Source: JAENVT01 sp040005915 (lineage in GTDB: Bacteria; Actinomycetota; Acidimicrobiia; Acidimicrobiales; Ilumatobacteraceae). Taken from it: a stretch of 5,900 bases of DNA. A program made the position numbers and the translations under genes. Under the pieces are notes generated by a model. It was not told the origin of the DNA, made no database searches, and saw only the letters and a program-made list of their open reading frames with translations. The DNA lies in assembly GCA_040005915.1 (NCBI GenBank), contig JBDTYA010000070.1, positions 1 through 5,900 of the forward strand, written 5' to 3'. Each line of letters starts with the position of its first letter. The stretch's first letter is position 1. Positions 1 to 5,900 of this stretch are shown in pieces.

Positions 1-1481
1 ACATCGTCGGCGGCGCGGCGATCACCGAAGAGCTCATACCGGGCTTTCACTTCACGACGTTCTCGTACGCTCTCAGCCTGCTGCGACCCGACATCATCCA
101 TGAGCTCGAGCTCACCAAGCACGGCTTCATGCCGATCCAGATGCCCAGCGCGTTCGCCCCGATGGAGAACGGCGATTACCTGTTGATGGGCACGGATCGC
201 AACGAGAACCTCAAGGAGATCGCCCGGCACAGCAAGCACGACGCCGATGCGATGGACCAATACGAGTTCGACATGGCGCAGGTCTGTCAGGCGTTGAAGC
301 CGCTGGTCGACGCGGCGCCACCCAACCTCTTCGGCAACGACCCGGCCGACGCGCTGCAGCTCGCCGACCTGGCGCGGCGGATGAAGGCCTTGCCGTCGCG
401 CGTGCTGCAGAACTGCATCCGATTGCTCACCGGCAGCTCAGCCGATTTCCTCGACGACTACTTCGAGAGCGACATCATCAAGGGCTGGCTCTCGTCGTCG
501 AGCATCATCGGCAGCAAGGTCGGTCCGCGGTCTCAGGGCTCGGGCTTGGTGCTGTTGTTCCACAACCTCGGCGAGCACGACGGGCACTTCGGATCGTGGG
601 CGTTCCACAAGGGTGGCAACGGTGGGTTCACCCAAGTGCTGGCGCGTGCGGCGCAGGCCTTCGGCGCCGAGATCGTCGTCGACACCCCGGTCGATCATGT
701 GATCACGAACAACGGCAGGGCAACGGGCGTGGCGTTGGCCGACGGTACCGAGCTGAACGCCAAGATCGTGGTCAGCTCCCTCGACCCGCGTCGCACGTTC
801 ACCCAACTCGTCGATCCGGCCGAGCTGCCCACCGAGCTCAACGACAGCATCCGCCGCTTCCGGTTCCAGGGCACCTCGGCGAAGGTCAACTTCGCCCTCG
901 ACGGCCCGCCGCGCTATCCCGCGCTCGGCGATCGCACCGACCAGTTCCGTGGCTTCACCAACATCGGTCCATCGATGGATTATCTCGAACATGCATACGA
1001 CGACGCCAAGTACGGGTGGTACAGCAAGCGGCCGTACATCGATGCGTGCCTGCAGTCGCTGGTCGACCCCGACATGGCGCCTCCCGGCAAGCACGTGATG
1101 TCGTGCTTCATCCAGTACGCCCCGTACGAGTTGAAGGGCAGCGATTGGGACACCGAGCGGCAGAACTTCGGCGACAACGTGCAGGCCACGCTGGAGTCGT
1201 TCTTCCCCGGCTTCGGCGATCTCGTATTGCATCGCGAAGTGGTGACACCCCTCGACATCGAGCGAGTCGTCGGGCTCAGCGAAGGCAACATCTTCGCGGG
1301 TGAGTTCCTGGCGCCGCAGATGTACTTCTTCCGGCCTGCACCCGGCTGGAACCAGTACCGCACGCCGATCGACGGCTACTACCAATGTGGCTCGGGCACC
1401 CATCCGGGTGGCTGCGTCTCCGGCGGCCCGGGCAAGCTCGCCTCGCAGCAGATCATCGGCGATCTCGCCCGCAAGGGCTGA
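1..1481 (+). CDS. PYROXD2/phytoene desaturase-like NAD(P)/FAD-dependent oxidoreductase, 5' partial
   Basis: The frame is open from base 3 (first full codon) to the TGA at 1479-1481, giving about 492 residues. The reading already matches the family before the first in-frame ATG at 129 (ITEELIPGFHFTTFSYALSL), so that ATG is internal and the true start lies upstream. Compared with the usual ~530 residues, roughly 40 N-terminal residues are missing, including the GxGxxG dinucleotide-binding motif. Visible family marks, numbered from base 3, are GGNGGFTQVL (about 204-213), then a Rossmann-like stretch with DTPVDHVI and LADGTELNAKIVVSSLDP (about 227-262), and the C-terminal FAD-binding motif CGSGTHPGGCVSGGPGKLA (about 462-480). 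The family is related to carotenoid desaturases and amine oxidases and includes human PYROXD2; the substrates of bacterial members are mostly unknown. No transmembrane segment is evident. A 113-base gap separates it from the next gene, so co-transcription is uncertain. Confidence 0.9.
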   Translation, partial: IVGGAAITEELIPGFHFTTFSYALSLLRPDIIHELELTKHGFMPIQMPSAFAPMENGDYLLMGTDRNENLKEIARHSKHDADAMDQYEFDMAQVCQALKPLVDAAPPNLFGNDPADALQLADLARRMKALPSRVLQNCIRLLTGSSADFLDDYFESDIIKGWLSSSSIIGSKVGPRSQGSGLVLLFHNLGEHDGHFGSWAFHKGGNGGFTQVLARAAQAFGAEIVVDTPVDHVITNNGRATGVALADGTELNAKIVVSSLDPRRTFTQLVDPAELPTELNDSIRRFRFQGTSAKVNFALDGPPRYPALGDRTDQFRGFTNIGPSMDYLEHAYDDAKYGWYSKRPYIDACLQSLVDPDMAPPGKHVMSCFIQYAPYELKGSDWDTERQNFGDNVQATLESFFPGFGDLVLHREVVTPLDIERVVGLSEGNIFAGEFLAPQMYFFRPAPGWNQYRTPIDGYYQCGSGTHPGGCVSGGPGKLASQQIIGDLARKG

Positions 1482-1512
1482 CATCCGCACGGCAGACTCC
1501 GCGTCGGCCGCT

Positions 1513-1539
1513 CGACGGTTCGCCACCGACGAACCGGCG
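1513..1539 (+). terminator. Possible hairpin between oxidoreductase and methyltransferase genes
   Basis: CGGTTCG (1516-1522) and CGAACCG (1530-1536) form a perfect 7-bp stem around a 7-base loop. After an A/G mismatch, two further pairs are possible (1513-1514 with 1538-1539). It begins 31 bases after the stop codon of the upstream gene and ends 56 bases before the next start. No T-tract follows, so a classic intrinsic terminator is not supported. It could be a weak terminator, an mRNA processing or stability element, or a chance structure in G+C-rich DNA. Confidence 0.3.
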
Positions 1540-1594
1540 TGATGGTCGTCGAGTGGCGCGGAGGTACGGTGCGGCAAGTCGAACGGGGGTTGAG

Positions 1595-2770
1595 ATGGCC
1601 GAGATCGAAGAGGTTCAGGAGAAAGCCGCGCTGGCCGCAAAGGCGGAGCCATTCCGCTTCTTCGACAACCGCGAGAAGTACCTGCTGTTCGTCATGACGA
1701 CGAGCGAGAAGGCTGAAGTCGCCGCACGAATCGGCCGCGAGATCGGCCAGATCGTGCCGCGGCCCCCGGCCTTGCGACTGTTCGATGCCGGTACCGGCAA
1801 CGGCATGGTGCTGAGCCAGGTGCTGCGCGAGATGCATCGGCGCCTGCCGACCGTGCCCTTCTTCGTCGTCGGCAAAGAGGTCAGCATGGAGGACACGCGA
1901 CTCACGCTCGCCACGTTGCCCGACAGGCTTGCCGAGCATCCCCAGTCGGTGATCGTGCTGACAAACATGTTCTACGCCGAGGCACCGCACCTGTTCCCGA
2001 ATGCCGCCGAGTTCCACGACAAGGTCCGCTGGGTCGACGTGCCGCTGAAGGGCAACACGTCGCACGAGTTCTTCCAACAGATCCACGAGCTCGACGATCA
2101 TCTCACCCAGGGCTGGCAGACAGCTTCGAGCGCGAAGACTGGAAACCCGGTGTACGTGACGCCGTCGGTGATGGTGCTCTACCGCGACGATCAGGCGTTC
2201 GCGCTCGATGACCTGATCCCGCGCCCTACCGGCGGGCCGCAACCGTTCGAGTACGACCTGGTGCTGGCCGCCCAGCCGTACCGCAGCCGCACGTCGGCGA
2301 CTACGAAGGTGAAGAACGTGCTGGCGCCGCTGGCCAAGGCGCTCGCGCCGGCGGGACGGTTGGTGGTCGTGCAGTCGACAGGTCACGATCCTGGTATGGA
2401 GATCATCCGCAAGATCTGGCCTGCCGAGGATCCCTTCGCCACGCCGCGCCACAAGTTGATCAAGGAGCTGGATGCCCAGTTGAACGGAGACGGCGCGCCC
2501 GACTTCGGTTTCGAAGGCACCAGCGATGCCGCTTCGCTGTTCAGCTACCACCTGCACGCGATGCCCAACGAGGTGTCGAATCGCATCAGCACGTCGACCA
2601 CCATGGCCGCGTGGAACGCGGCGGTGTACGTCGCCCAGGTCGAGGACGAGCGAACTGCCGATGTGCTGATGGAGGGCAGGTACCTCGACGCCACCGCCGA
2701 TGTCGTGTTGAAGCACGGCGGTCTCTGGTTTCAGGACGAGTCCTTCGTCGTGGTACGCCATACCTCGTGA
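1595..2770 (+). CDS. Class I SAM-dependent methyltransferase, substrate unknown
   Basis: A 391-residue soluble protein with a Rossmann-type methyltransferase core. Motif I is LFDAGTGNG at residues 62-70 (SAM binding), followed by VVGKEVS (91-97) at the position of the second strand, where an acidic residue usually contacts the ribose. YDLVLAAQPY (220-229) fits motif IV, and LAPAGRLVVVQS (250-261) fits the usual late core strand. Between the second strand and motif IV lies an unusually long insert (about 100-215), and a C-terminal region (about 280-391) with AAWNAAVYVAQVEDER extends beyond the core. A charged N-terminal helix leads into FFDNREKYLLFVMTTSEK (22-39). I know of no assigned substrate. 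ATG 1595 is chosen because GGGGG at 1585-1589 gives a plausible ribosome site 5 bases upstream. An in-frame GTG at 1553 would add 14 residues but lacks one. The TGA overlaps the GTG start of the next gene, so it heads a four-gene coupled set. Confidence 0.85.
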   Translation: MAEIEEVQEKAALAAKAEPFRFFDNREKYLLFVMTTSEKAEVAARIGREIGQIVPRPPALRLFDAGTGNGMVLSQVLREMHRRLPTVPFFVVGKEVSMEDTRLTLATLPDRLAEHPQSVIVLTNMFYAEAPHLFPNAAEFHDKVRWVDVPLKGNTSHEFFQQIHELDDHLTQGWQTASSAKTGNPVYVTPSVMVLYRDDQAFALDDLIPRPTGGPQPFEYDLVLAAQPYRSRTSATTKVKNVLAPLAKALAPAGRLVVVQSTGHDPGMEIIRKIWPAEDPFATPRHKLIKELDAQLNGDGAPDFGFEGTSDAASLFSYHLHAMPNEVSNRISTSTTMAAWNAAVYVAQVEDERTADVLMEGRYLDATADVVLKHGGLWFQDESFVVVRHTS

Positions 2771-3255
2771 ATCCGCAAGAGCTGGTCATCGCTCACCTGA
2801 ACCAGCTCGGCGCCGATCACGAGATCGTTGCGTGCGATCCGGCGCTCGCCGACACCGCCGCGTTCTGCGAGGCCTACGGCTACTCGCCCGACGACTCGGC
2901 GAACACCATCATCGTGGTCGGCAAAGGAGAGTGCCCGCGGCCCGTCGCCTGCGTGGTGCTTGCGTCCACACGACTCGATGTCAACGGTGTCGTCCGTCGG
3001 CGCCTCGAGGTTCGTAAGGCGTCGTTCGCCTCGGCCGACGAGACGATGGCACTGACGGGGATGGAGATCGGCGGTGTCACTTCGTTCGCGCTGCCGCCCG
3101 GGTTGCCGATCTGGATCGACGCCGCGGTCATGGCCCGCCACCGGATCATCCTCGGCGGCGGCAGCAGGGCGATCAAGGTGCTGACTCCGCCGTCGACGCT
3201 GGCGATGCTCGACAACGCGATCGTGGTCGACGGCCTGGCCCGCGCCCGCGAATGA
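2767..3255 (+). CDS. YbaK/EbsC-family aminoacyl-tRNA deacylase-like protein
   Basis: A 162-residue single-domain protein of the YbaK/ProRS editing-domain fold, whose characterised members hydrolyse mischarged aminoacyl-tRNAs in the cytoplasm. The family pattern is recognisable throughout: ANTIIVVGKG (45-54), ACVVLASTRLDVNGVVRR (61-78), VRKASFAS (82-89), LTGMEIGGVTSFALP (96-110), then WIDAAV (116-121) and ILGGGSRAIKVLTPPSTL (128-145). Residue 46 is Asn where YbaK and ProX proteins carry the conserved active-site Lys of the (F/A)KTL motif, so editing chemistry may be altered or lost. The start is GTG 2767, overlapping the previous stop (2768-2770) as GTGA. No Shine-Dalgarno sequence is visible, which points to translational coupling. 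Without biochemical context the tRNA or amino acid target cannot be named. It ends in an ATGA overlap with the kinase gene. Confidence 0.85.
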   Translation: MNPQELVIAHLNQLGADHEIVACDPALADTAAFCEAYGYSPDDSANTIIVVGKGECPRPVACVVLASTRLDVNGVVRRRLEVRKASFASADETMALTGMEIGGVTSFALPPGLPIWIDAAVMARHRIILGGGSRAIKVLTPPSTLAMLDNAIVVDGLARARE

Positions 3256-4292
3256 GGCAGCGGTCGGCGTTGTTGATGGTGACCGCCGACGACAGCACGG
3301 GCGCGACCGAGGCCGGTGCGGCATGCGCGGACACCGGACTGAGCGTCCTCGTCGTGCCGTTCGGTTCGGCTTGTCCGTCGGGCGATTGCACTGTCATCGA
3401 TCTCCGCTCGCGGCACCTCGATCCCGACGAGGCCCGTCGGCGCATCGCCGCATCGACCGGCGCTGCCCATCGTGTGCACAAGATCGATTCGACGTTGCGC
3501 GGCAACTGGTCACACGAGTTGGCTGCGCTCGTCGACGCCGGGCGCCGCGTCGTACTGATCCCGTCGCACCCGATGGCCGGTCGCGTCTGTCGCGGGGGCG
3601 TCGTGTACGTCAACGATGTGCCGGTTGCGAACAGCGATCTGGCCAACGATCCGCGTTTGCCCGTTCGCAGCAGCCGGCCCAGCGAGGCCCTGCCCGGCCC
3701 CGAGCTGACCGGTCGGCGCTCGTTGGCAACGTGGCTGACGGGATCCGACGGGGGAGTGGCGATCGTCGACGCCGAGTCGCTCGACGACATCGACGAGCTC
3801 GTCGAGCTGGCGCTCGGTTTCGACGACGTCGTGTTGGGCGGCCCGGCGTCGGTCGTCGGAGCCGTTGCCAGGCTCTCGGCTCCGGCCGACTCGGTCGTTC
3901 GACTGCCGGTGCCGTTGCTGCCGAAGCCGGTCGTGGTGGTCTGCGCGAGCCTTCACCCCGTCAGCCGCGCCCAGATCGCCCGCGTTGCCGACGCCGGTTT
4001 CGATGTGGTGACCTCGCCCGAGGAACGAATCGGCGATTCGCAGTCCATTGCGACAGAGGTCGCCTCCCGAGCGCATCGCCTGGTGGCGCAACGGCGGGCG
4101 CGCAGCGTGGTGCTGGTCGGTGGCGACACGGCCGAGGCGTTCATCGGCGACAATGTTGTGCGGATCTTCGGCTCGATCGATGTCGGAGTCAGTCTGGGTG
4201 ATACGACGATCGACGGCGGCACCTTGCGGGTGGCCAGCAAGCCCGGCGGCTTCGGCACAGCCAATACGCTGGTGGACCTGGTGACAAGATGA
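3252..4292 (+). CDS. Four-carbon acid sugar kinase (DUF1537 family), probable D-threonate/erythronate-type kinase
   Basis: A 346-residue cytoplasmic kinase of the DUF1537/OtnK-DtnK-LtnK family, which phosphorylates C4 of threonate- or erythronate-type acids using ATP. The N-terminal sugar-acid domain shows TADDSTGATEAGA (11-23), KIDSTLRGNWSHEL (77-90) and a GVVYVNDVPVANSDLANDP stretch (116-134). The C-terminal nucleotide domain shows VCASLHPVS (230-238), VLVGGDTAEAF (287-297) and SKPGGFG (329-335). All main family motifs are present, but it is shorter than the usual ~400-430 residues, mostly through compact linkers. The first motif reads ADDSTGA where Leu or Phe usually precedes Thr. ATG 3252 overlaps the upstream TGA (3253-3255) and has no visible Shine-Dalgarno sequence, consistent with coupling. 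The directly downstream pdxA homologue supports a sugar-acid catabolic role. Which stereoisomer is used cannot be read from the sequence. Confidence 0.88.
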   Translation: MRQRSALLMVTADDSTGATEAGAACADTGLSVLVVPFGSACPSGDCTVIDLRSRHLDPDEARRRIAASTGAAHRVHKIDSTLRGNWSHELAALVDAGRRVVLIPSHPMAGRVCRGGVVYVNDVPVANSDLANDPRLPVRSSRPSEALPGPELTGRRSLATWLTGSDGGVAIVDAESLDDIDELVELALGFDDVVLGGPASVVGAVARLSAPADSVVRLPVPLLPKPVVVVCASLHPVSRAQIARVADAGFDVVTSPEERIGDSQSIATEVASRAHRLVAQRRARSVVLVGGDTAEAFIGDNVVRIFGSIDVGVSLGDTTIDGGTLRVASKPGGFGTANTLVDLVTR

Positions 4293-5281
4293 CGACTCAG
4301 CCGACCACGACGACACCGATGGCGATCACGATGGGTGACGCCAGCGGGGTGGGCCCCGAGATCGTGCTGCGACGCGCTGCGGAAGGCGCCTTCTCCGACG
4401 AGCCGGTCGTCGTCTATGGCGACCTGAGCATCCTCCGCCACGGCGCCCAACTGCTGGGCCTCGACGTCGACATCGAGCCGATCATCGATCTGCGGCAGTG
4501 GCGCCCGGGCGCGCTGCAGGTCGTCGATGCGGGAATGCTGCAGGCTGCTGATCATCGTCCCGGCGAGATCGATCCGACGTCGGGCGCGGCTGCGCGGCAA
4601 TACGTCGTCGCGGCGACGACGGCCGCGCTCGCAGGCATGGTTGCCGGCATCGTGACGATGCCGATGAACAAGGAGGCGACACAGCTCAGCGACCCGCAGT
4701 TCGTCGGTCACACCGAACTGATTGCCGAGGCGTGCGGTGTTCAGCGGTTCACGATGATGTTGACCGCGGGCGATCTTGCAGTCACCCATGTCAGCACCCA
4801 CGTGTCGCTGCAAGAAGCGATACGCCGGGTCACCACGGCCCGGGTCACCGAGGTGATAGAGCTGACCCACGAGACGCTGCACCGCTTCCTCGAGCACCCG
4901 CGGATCGCTGTGTGCGGCGTCAATCCCCACGCCGGCGAACACGGTCTGTTCGGGTCGGAGGACGCCGACGAGATCGTGCCCGCAATCGAGGCGGCGCGCG
5001 GGGCCGGCATCGATGCCAGCGGACCGCACCCGGCCGACACGGTCTTCCACCAAGCGGTGCACCGCAAGCGCTTCGATGCGATCGTGTGCATGTACCACGA
5101 TCAGGGTCACACGCCGATGAAGCTGCTGGCGTTCGAGAGCGGGGTCAACGTCACCGTTGGCCTGCCGATCGTGCGCACCTCGGTGGATCACGGTACCGCA
5201 TTCGACATCGCCTGGAAGGGGCTTGCCTTCACGGGCTCCTTGGATCACGCCCTCGGCTGGGCCAAGCGCCTTGCGCGCTGA
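4289..5281 (+). CDS. pdxA: PdxA-family dehydrogenase, probably PdxA2-type D-threonate/D-erythronate 4-phosphate dehydrogenase
   Basis: A 330-residue NAD-dependent, metal-dependent dehydrogenase of the PdxA family, near the usual length. MGDASGVGPEI (15-25) is the N-terminal signature, with Ala where most members have Pro. TMPMNKEA (123-130) and VGHTELIAEACG (139-150) follow. By alignment with E. coli PdxA, the three metal-binding histidines are H171 (in STHVSL), H214 (in NPHAGE) and H270 (in YHDQGH). GLPIVRTSVDHGTAFDIA (291-308) completes the active site. The HDQGHTPMKLLAF form and the adjacent DUF1537 kinase favour the PdxA2 role: the 4-phosphosugar acid is oxidised at C3 and decarboxylates to dihydroxyacetone phosphate. 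The alternative is pyridoxal phosphate synthesis (4-phosphohydroxythreonine oxidation), for which no other genes are seen here. ATG 4289 overlaps the kinase TGA. The first ten residues are a Thr-rich tail, and ATG 4319 is a possible alternative start just before the conserved MAITMGD. Confidence 0.9.
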   Translation: MTTQPTTTTPMAITMGDASGVGPEIVLRRAAEGAFSDEPVVVYGDLSILRHGAQLLGLDVDIEPIIDLRQWRPGALQVVDAGMLQAADHRPGEIDPTSGAAARQYVVAATTAALAGMVAGIVTMPMNKEATQLSDPQFVGHTELIAEACGVQRFTMMLTAGDLAVTHVSTHVSLQEAIRRVTTARVTEVIELTHETLHRFLEHPRIAVCGVNPHAGEHGLFGSEDADEIVPAIEAARGAGIDASGPHPADTVFHQAVHRKRFDAIVCMYHDQGHTPMKLLAFESGVNVTVGLPIVRTSVDHGTAFDIAWKGLAFTGSLDHALGWAKRLAR

Positions 5282-5301
5282 GTTCAGGCGCGCTGATTCA
5301 G
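5273..5301. repeat. 15/14-bp tandem duplication spanning the convergent stop codons; possible bidirectional hairpin
   Basis: GCGCGCTGAGTTCAG (5273-5287) is followed directly by GCGCGCTGATTCAG (5288-5301), identical except for one missing G. The first copy holds the stop codon of the pdxA homologue (TGA 5279-5281) and the second holds the minus-strand stop (TCA 5298-5300). Because GCGCGC is self-complementary, the two copies can also form a 6-bp all-G/C stem (5273-5278 with 5288-5293) around a 9-base loop. No T-tract follows on either strand, so a terminator role for both converging genes is possible but weakly supported. The repeat itself is directly visible. Confidence 0.75.
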
Positions 5302-5900
5302 TGAGGATCGACGAGGTCGAGGAACTGCCATTGCTTGCCTTCGGCGACGCCCATCAGCTCGCGTGCGCAGGTCTGCCAGATCGCCGGCCCGGATGTGACG
5401 TGCTGGGTGCCGGCGTGCGCGTCGCGGTACATCCGTTGGATCGTGCCGCGGCGTAGCGCCGTCGTGCCTCCGCTGAGGTACACGAAGCTGGATATCTCGT
5501 GGAGCGTCTTGGTGATGTGGGCCAGCGCGAGGCGGACGAGGGTGTGCTGGCGCACCGAGATCTCGTCGCCGGCGTAGAGGCTCTTCGAGAGGTCCTGCCA
5601 CGACTCCATCACGAACGCCCGGGCGGCGCGGAACTTGGCCTCGGCCTCGCCGTAGCCCAGTTGGAACGCGGCGCTGTCGGCCTGGGCTCCGGGCCGGCCG
5701 GCCTTGCCCTGAACGAGCGCGGCGAGTTCGTCGAGCAGCCGGCGGCCGACACCCATCGCCCAGCCGCTGTGGCAGGTGACGGCGAAGCCGATGATGCCGA
5801 GGCCGTACAGGCTGCCGCCGCGTTCTGGCGTCGTGGTGACGGCGAAGTGGCTCCAGCCGTTGGGGACGAACACCGACTCCATCGTGTAGTCGATGCTGCC
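5298..5900 (-). CDS. Acyl-CoA dehydrogenase-fold flavoprotein, C-terminal part (5' partial)
   Basis: The minus-strand frame is open from the window edge at 5900 to the stop at 5298-5300, giving about 200 residues. It already reads GSIDYTMESVFVP before the ATG at 5882, and the (M/V)xxVFVP segment is the middle beta-domain end of acyl-CoA dehydrogenases. That ATG is therefore internal and the gene continues outside the window. The rest is the C-terminal helical domain, with an arginine-rich helix (AEAKFRAARAFVMES), SGGTTALRRGTIQRMYRDAH (about 143-162) and TQHVTSGPAIWQTCARELMG. It most resembles the Acyl-CoA_dh_2 type, found in dehydrogenases and in group D flavin monooxygenases such as HsaA. 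The catalytic Glu of medium-chain dehydrogenases (EGT after RDA) is replaced, since here RDA is followed by HAGTQHVTSG. A classical acyl-CoA dehydrogenation is thus doubtful. It converges on the operon and shows no link to the sugar-acid pathway. Confidence 0.85.
   Translation of the reverse strand, partial: GSIDYTMESVFVPNGWSHFAVTTTPERGGSLYGLGIIGFAVTCHSGWAMGVGRRLLDELAALVQGKAGRPGAQADSAAFQLGYGEAEAKFRAARAFVMESWQDLSKSLYAGDEISVRQHTLVRLALAHITKTLHEISSFVYLSGGTTALRRGTIQRMYRDAHAGTQHVTSGPAIWQTCARELMGVAEGKQWQFLDLVDPH

Noticed and set aside
1553..1597. Alternative GTG start at 1553 for the methyltransferase
   Set aside because: It has no ribosome-binding site and would add 14 residues that do not look family-like. 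ATG 1595 has GGGGG at a good distance.
438..1652. 404-codon minus-strand open frame opposite the FAD oxidoreductase
   Set aside because: Low-complexity Arg/Ala/Val composition without motifs; it mirrors a well-supported gene.
1379..2761. 460-codon open frame on the minus strand opposite the methyltransferase gene
   Set aside because: Its product is rich in Arg, His and Ala with no recognisable family, as expected for a mirror of a G+C-rich coding frame. The plus-strand protein has clear motifs.
4319..4321. Internal ATG as an alternative start of the pdxA homologue
   Set aside because: It remains possible because the first ten residues are a Thr-rich tail, but the ATGA overlap at 4289 matches the pattern of the other junctions and was preferred.
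4603..4621. Perfect 19-base inverted repeat (9-bp arms around G4612)
   Set aside because: It lies inside the pdxA homologue and simply encodes Val-Val-Ala-Ala-Thr-Thr with G/C-ending codons, so coding and base bias explain it.
3953..5248. 431-codon minus-strand open frame opposite the kinase and pdxA homologue
   Set aside because: It spans two real genes on the other strand and has no family signature, so it is a composition artefact.
5298..5882. Taking ATG 5882 as the true start of the minus-strand flavoprotein
   Set aside because: The frame stays open to the window edge and codes for family-like residues upstream (GSIDYT before MESVFVP), so the gene is truncated by the window.

Overview
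This is a G+C-rich window (roughly two-thirds G+C by eye) with dense genes, overlapping stop/start codons and strong G/C bias at third codon positions. That style fits a high-GC actinobacterium. An Acidimicrobiia-type lineage is a guess from protein flavour, not something the bases prove. There are no RNA genes, CRISPR arrays, insertion sequences or phage genes. It looks like ordinary chromosomal metabolic sequence, not a mobile island.

Layout. (1) 1-1481, plus strand: the C-terminal ~490 residues of a PYROXD2/phytoene-desaturase-like FAD oxidoreductase whose N-terminus lies upstream of the window. (2) 1482-1594: a 113-base gap holding one perfect 7-bp hairpin. (3) 1595-5281, plus strand: four genes joined stop-to-start by 4-base overlaps (GTGA, ATGA, ATGA). 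They encode a class I SAM-dependent methyltransferase of unassigned substrate, a YbaK/ProX-like aminoacyl-tRNA deacylase-fold protein, a four-carbon acid sugar kinase (DUF1537 family) and a PdxA-family 4-phosphate dehydrogenase. (4) 5298-5900, minus strand: the C-terminal ~200 residues of an acyl-CoA dehydrogenase-fold flavoprotein, convergent with the operon. The 16-base gap between the two stop codons lies inside a 15/14-bp tandem duplication.

How the genes work together. The kinase and the PdxA homologue are the classic pair for four-carbon sugar acid catabolism: D-threonate (or a relative) is phosphorylated at C4, then oxidised at C3 and decarboxylated to dihydroxyacetone phosphate. This reading is preferred over vitamin B6 synthesis because of the kinase neighbour and the HDQGH-type active-site motif. 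Why a methyltransferase and a YbaK-fold protein are translationally coupled to this pair is not explained by known pathways and is the main puzzle of the window. The YbaK-fold protein also carries Asn where characterised members have their conserved active-site Lys. The flanking FAD oxidoreductase and acyl-CoA dehydrogenase-like genes show no evident link to the pathway. I found no system here that I would call clearly new; the curiosities are the composition of the operon, the Lys-to-Asn change and the duplicated gene junction.
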